A stretch of DNA of 6,957 nucleotides from the NCBI GenBank assembly GCA_031273365.1, contig JAISSA010000204.1, positions 1-6,957 on the forward strand, in the 5' to 3' direction. The translations under genes were made by a program, and so were the position numbers. How positions within the stretch are numbered: the stretch's first letter is position 1; each line of letters opens with the position of its first letter. This document shows, in pieces, positions 6,657 to 6,957 of this stretch. The notes below the pieces were generated by a model. That model saw only the letters and a list, made by a program, of their open reading frames with translations. It was not told the origin of the DNA and made no database searches. The DNA is from Synergistaceae bacterium (GTDB lineage Bacteria > Synergistota > Synergistia > Synergistales > Aminobacteriaceae).

Positions 6657-6667
6657 TTTCGTATCAT

Positions 6668-6674
6668 TCCTCTT
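6668..6674 (-). promoter_or_regulatory. Ribosome binding site of pilY1
   Basis: The minus strand reads AAGAGGA (6674-6668), 11 bases before the ATG at 6656-6654. An out-of-frame ATG at 6667-6665 directly abuts the AGGA and reads only four codons to a TGA overlapping the pilY1 ATG. It is too close to the site to be a likely start. The choice of 6656 is also supported by the typical signal peptide that follows it. Confidence 0.65.
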
Positions 6675-6692
6675 TAAATTATGACTGCGCCC

Positions 6693-6957
6693 CTACGGTG
6701 CGGAATCCGGGCTGAGCACCTGATAAAAGGCCTCTTCCGCCGTTCGCGCCGGGATGGAACGCCCCGCCGCGTCGACGTTGCGGAGTTGGACCCTCACCAC
6801 ATAGGCCCCATATTTATCCCATGGCCAGGAGGACGTGACGCCCCTGTCCGCAGTCCCGACGTCGCCGGCGATCACCTCTTTTTCGGTGTCCATATTGCCG
6901 GAAATCGAAGCGCCCCCGTTGAGGGCGTCCATGGGAGGCGGCAGCATCTTCATCTGG
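6693..6957 (-). CDS. 3' end of an unrecognised gene upstream of pilY1 (partial)
   Basis: The last 87 codons of a frame that stays open to the right edge; the methionines near the edge need not be starts. It ends in TAG, 36 bases before the pilY1 start. The visible C-terminus contains WPWDKYGAYVVRVQLRNV followed by AGRSIPARTAEEAFYQVLS, that is, probable beta-strands typical of the end of an extracytoplasmic protein, without a membrane segment or cysteine. In other bacteria the genes before pilY1 often encode minor pilins (FimT, PilV, PilW, PilX types), so a minor pilin or other pilus-associated protein is a reasonable guess from position. The fragment has no diagnostic motif, because the prepilin signal would be at the missing N-terminus. 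Confidence 0.7.
   Translation of the reverse strand, partial: QMKMLPPPMDALNGGASISGNMDTEKEVIAGDVGTADRGVTSSWPWDKYGAYVVRVQLRNVDAAGRSIPARTAEEAFYQVLSPDSAP

Noticed and set aside
6657..6692. Possible separate promoter for pilY1 (CATAAT-like box at 6678-6683)
   Set aside because: No acceptable -35 box at 16-18 bases, and the gap to the upstream gene is only 36 bases, so read-through from the upstream gene is simpler.
1..6957. CRISPR arrays, tRNA or rRNA genes, insertion sequences or phage genes
   Set aside because: No spaced direct repeats, no cloverleaf or rRNA signatures, and no transposase or integrase motifs were seen on either strand.

Overview
This is a GC-rich bacterial window in which every supported gene lies on the minus strand, so transcription runs from the right edge to the left edge. 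In that order it holds the 3' end of an unrecognised gene, a very large PilY1-type pilus tip adhesin gene, a small exported hypothetical protein gene, a structured intergenic region, and a transmembrane methyl-accepting chemotaxis protein (MCP) with its own promoter. A PilY1 homologue implies type IV pili and normally a diderm envelope. The style of the chemoreceptor signalling domain recalls Synergistota proteins, but that is an impression from memory and not a proven assignment.

Right part (6957 down to 2256): a likely pilus operon. The partial gene ends 36 bases before pilY1, and the pilY1 stop lies 18 bases before the first in-frame start of the 126-residue gene, so co-transcription is likely. 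The promoter of this unit is outside the window. The PilY1-like protein has a signal peptide, an N-terminal von Willebrand factor A (vWA) region with a DxSxS metal site, and a C-terminal PilY1 beta-propeller. It appears to lack the Asp of the usual TDG motif of the vWA domain and the Asp-rich calcium loop of the Pseudomonas propeller.

The pilY1/small-gene junction is the most unusual spot. Four consecutive degenerate repeats of 18, 17, 15 and 15 bases each contain a Shine-Dalgarno-like AGGAAA and end in ATG. The last three ATGs are in frame with the small gene; the first opens a six-codon ORF whose stop overlaps the second ATG.

Middle (2255 to 1947): a gene-free region of about 309 bases with two predicted hairpins (one strong, probably a terminator or other RNA structure), a near-perfect 9-base tandem duplication, and a sigma-70-type promoter with 17-base spacing for the MCP gene.

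Left part (1946 to 87): a 619-residue MCP with two membrane segments, a probable four-helix-bundle sensor domain, HAMP and a complete signalling hairpin. Positions 1 to 86 hold no gene that I can support. A chemoreceptor next to a pilus tip protein makes a surface-sensing link possible, but adjacency is the only evidence and the promoter and hairpin indicate separate transcription.
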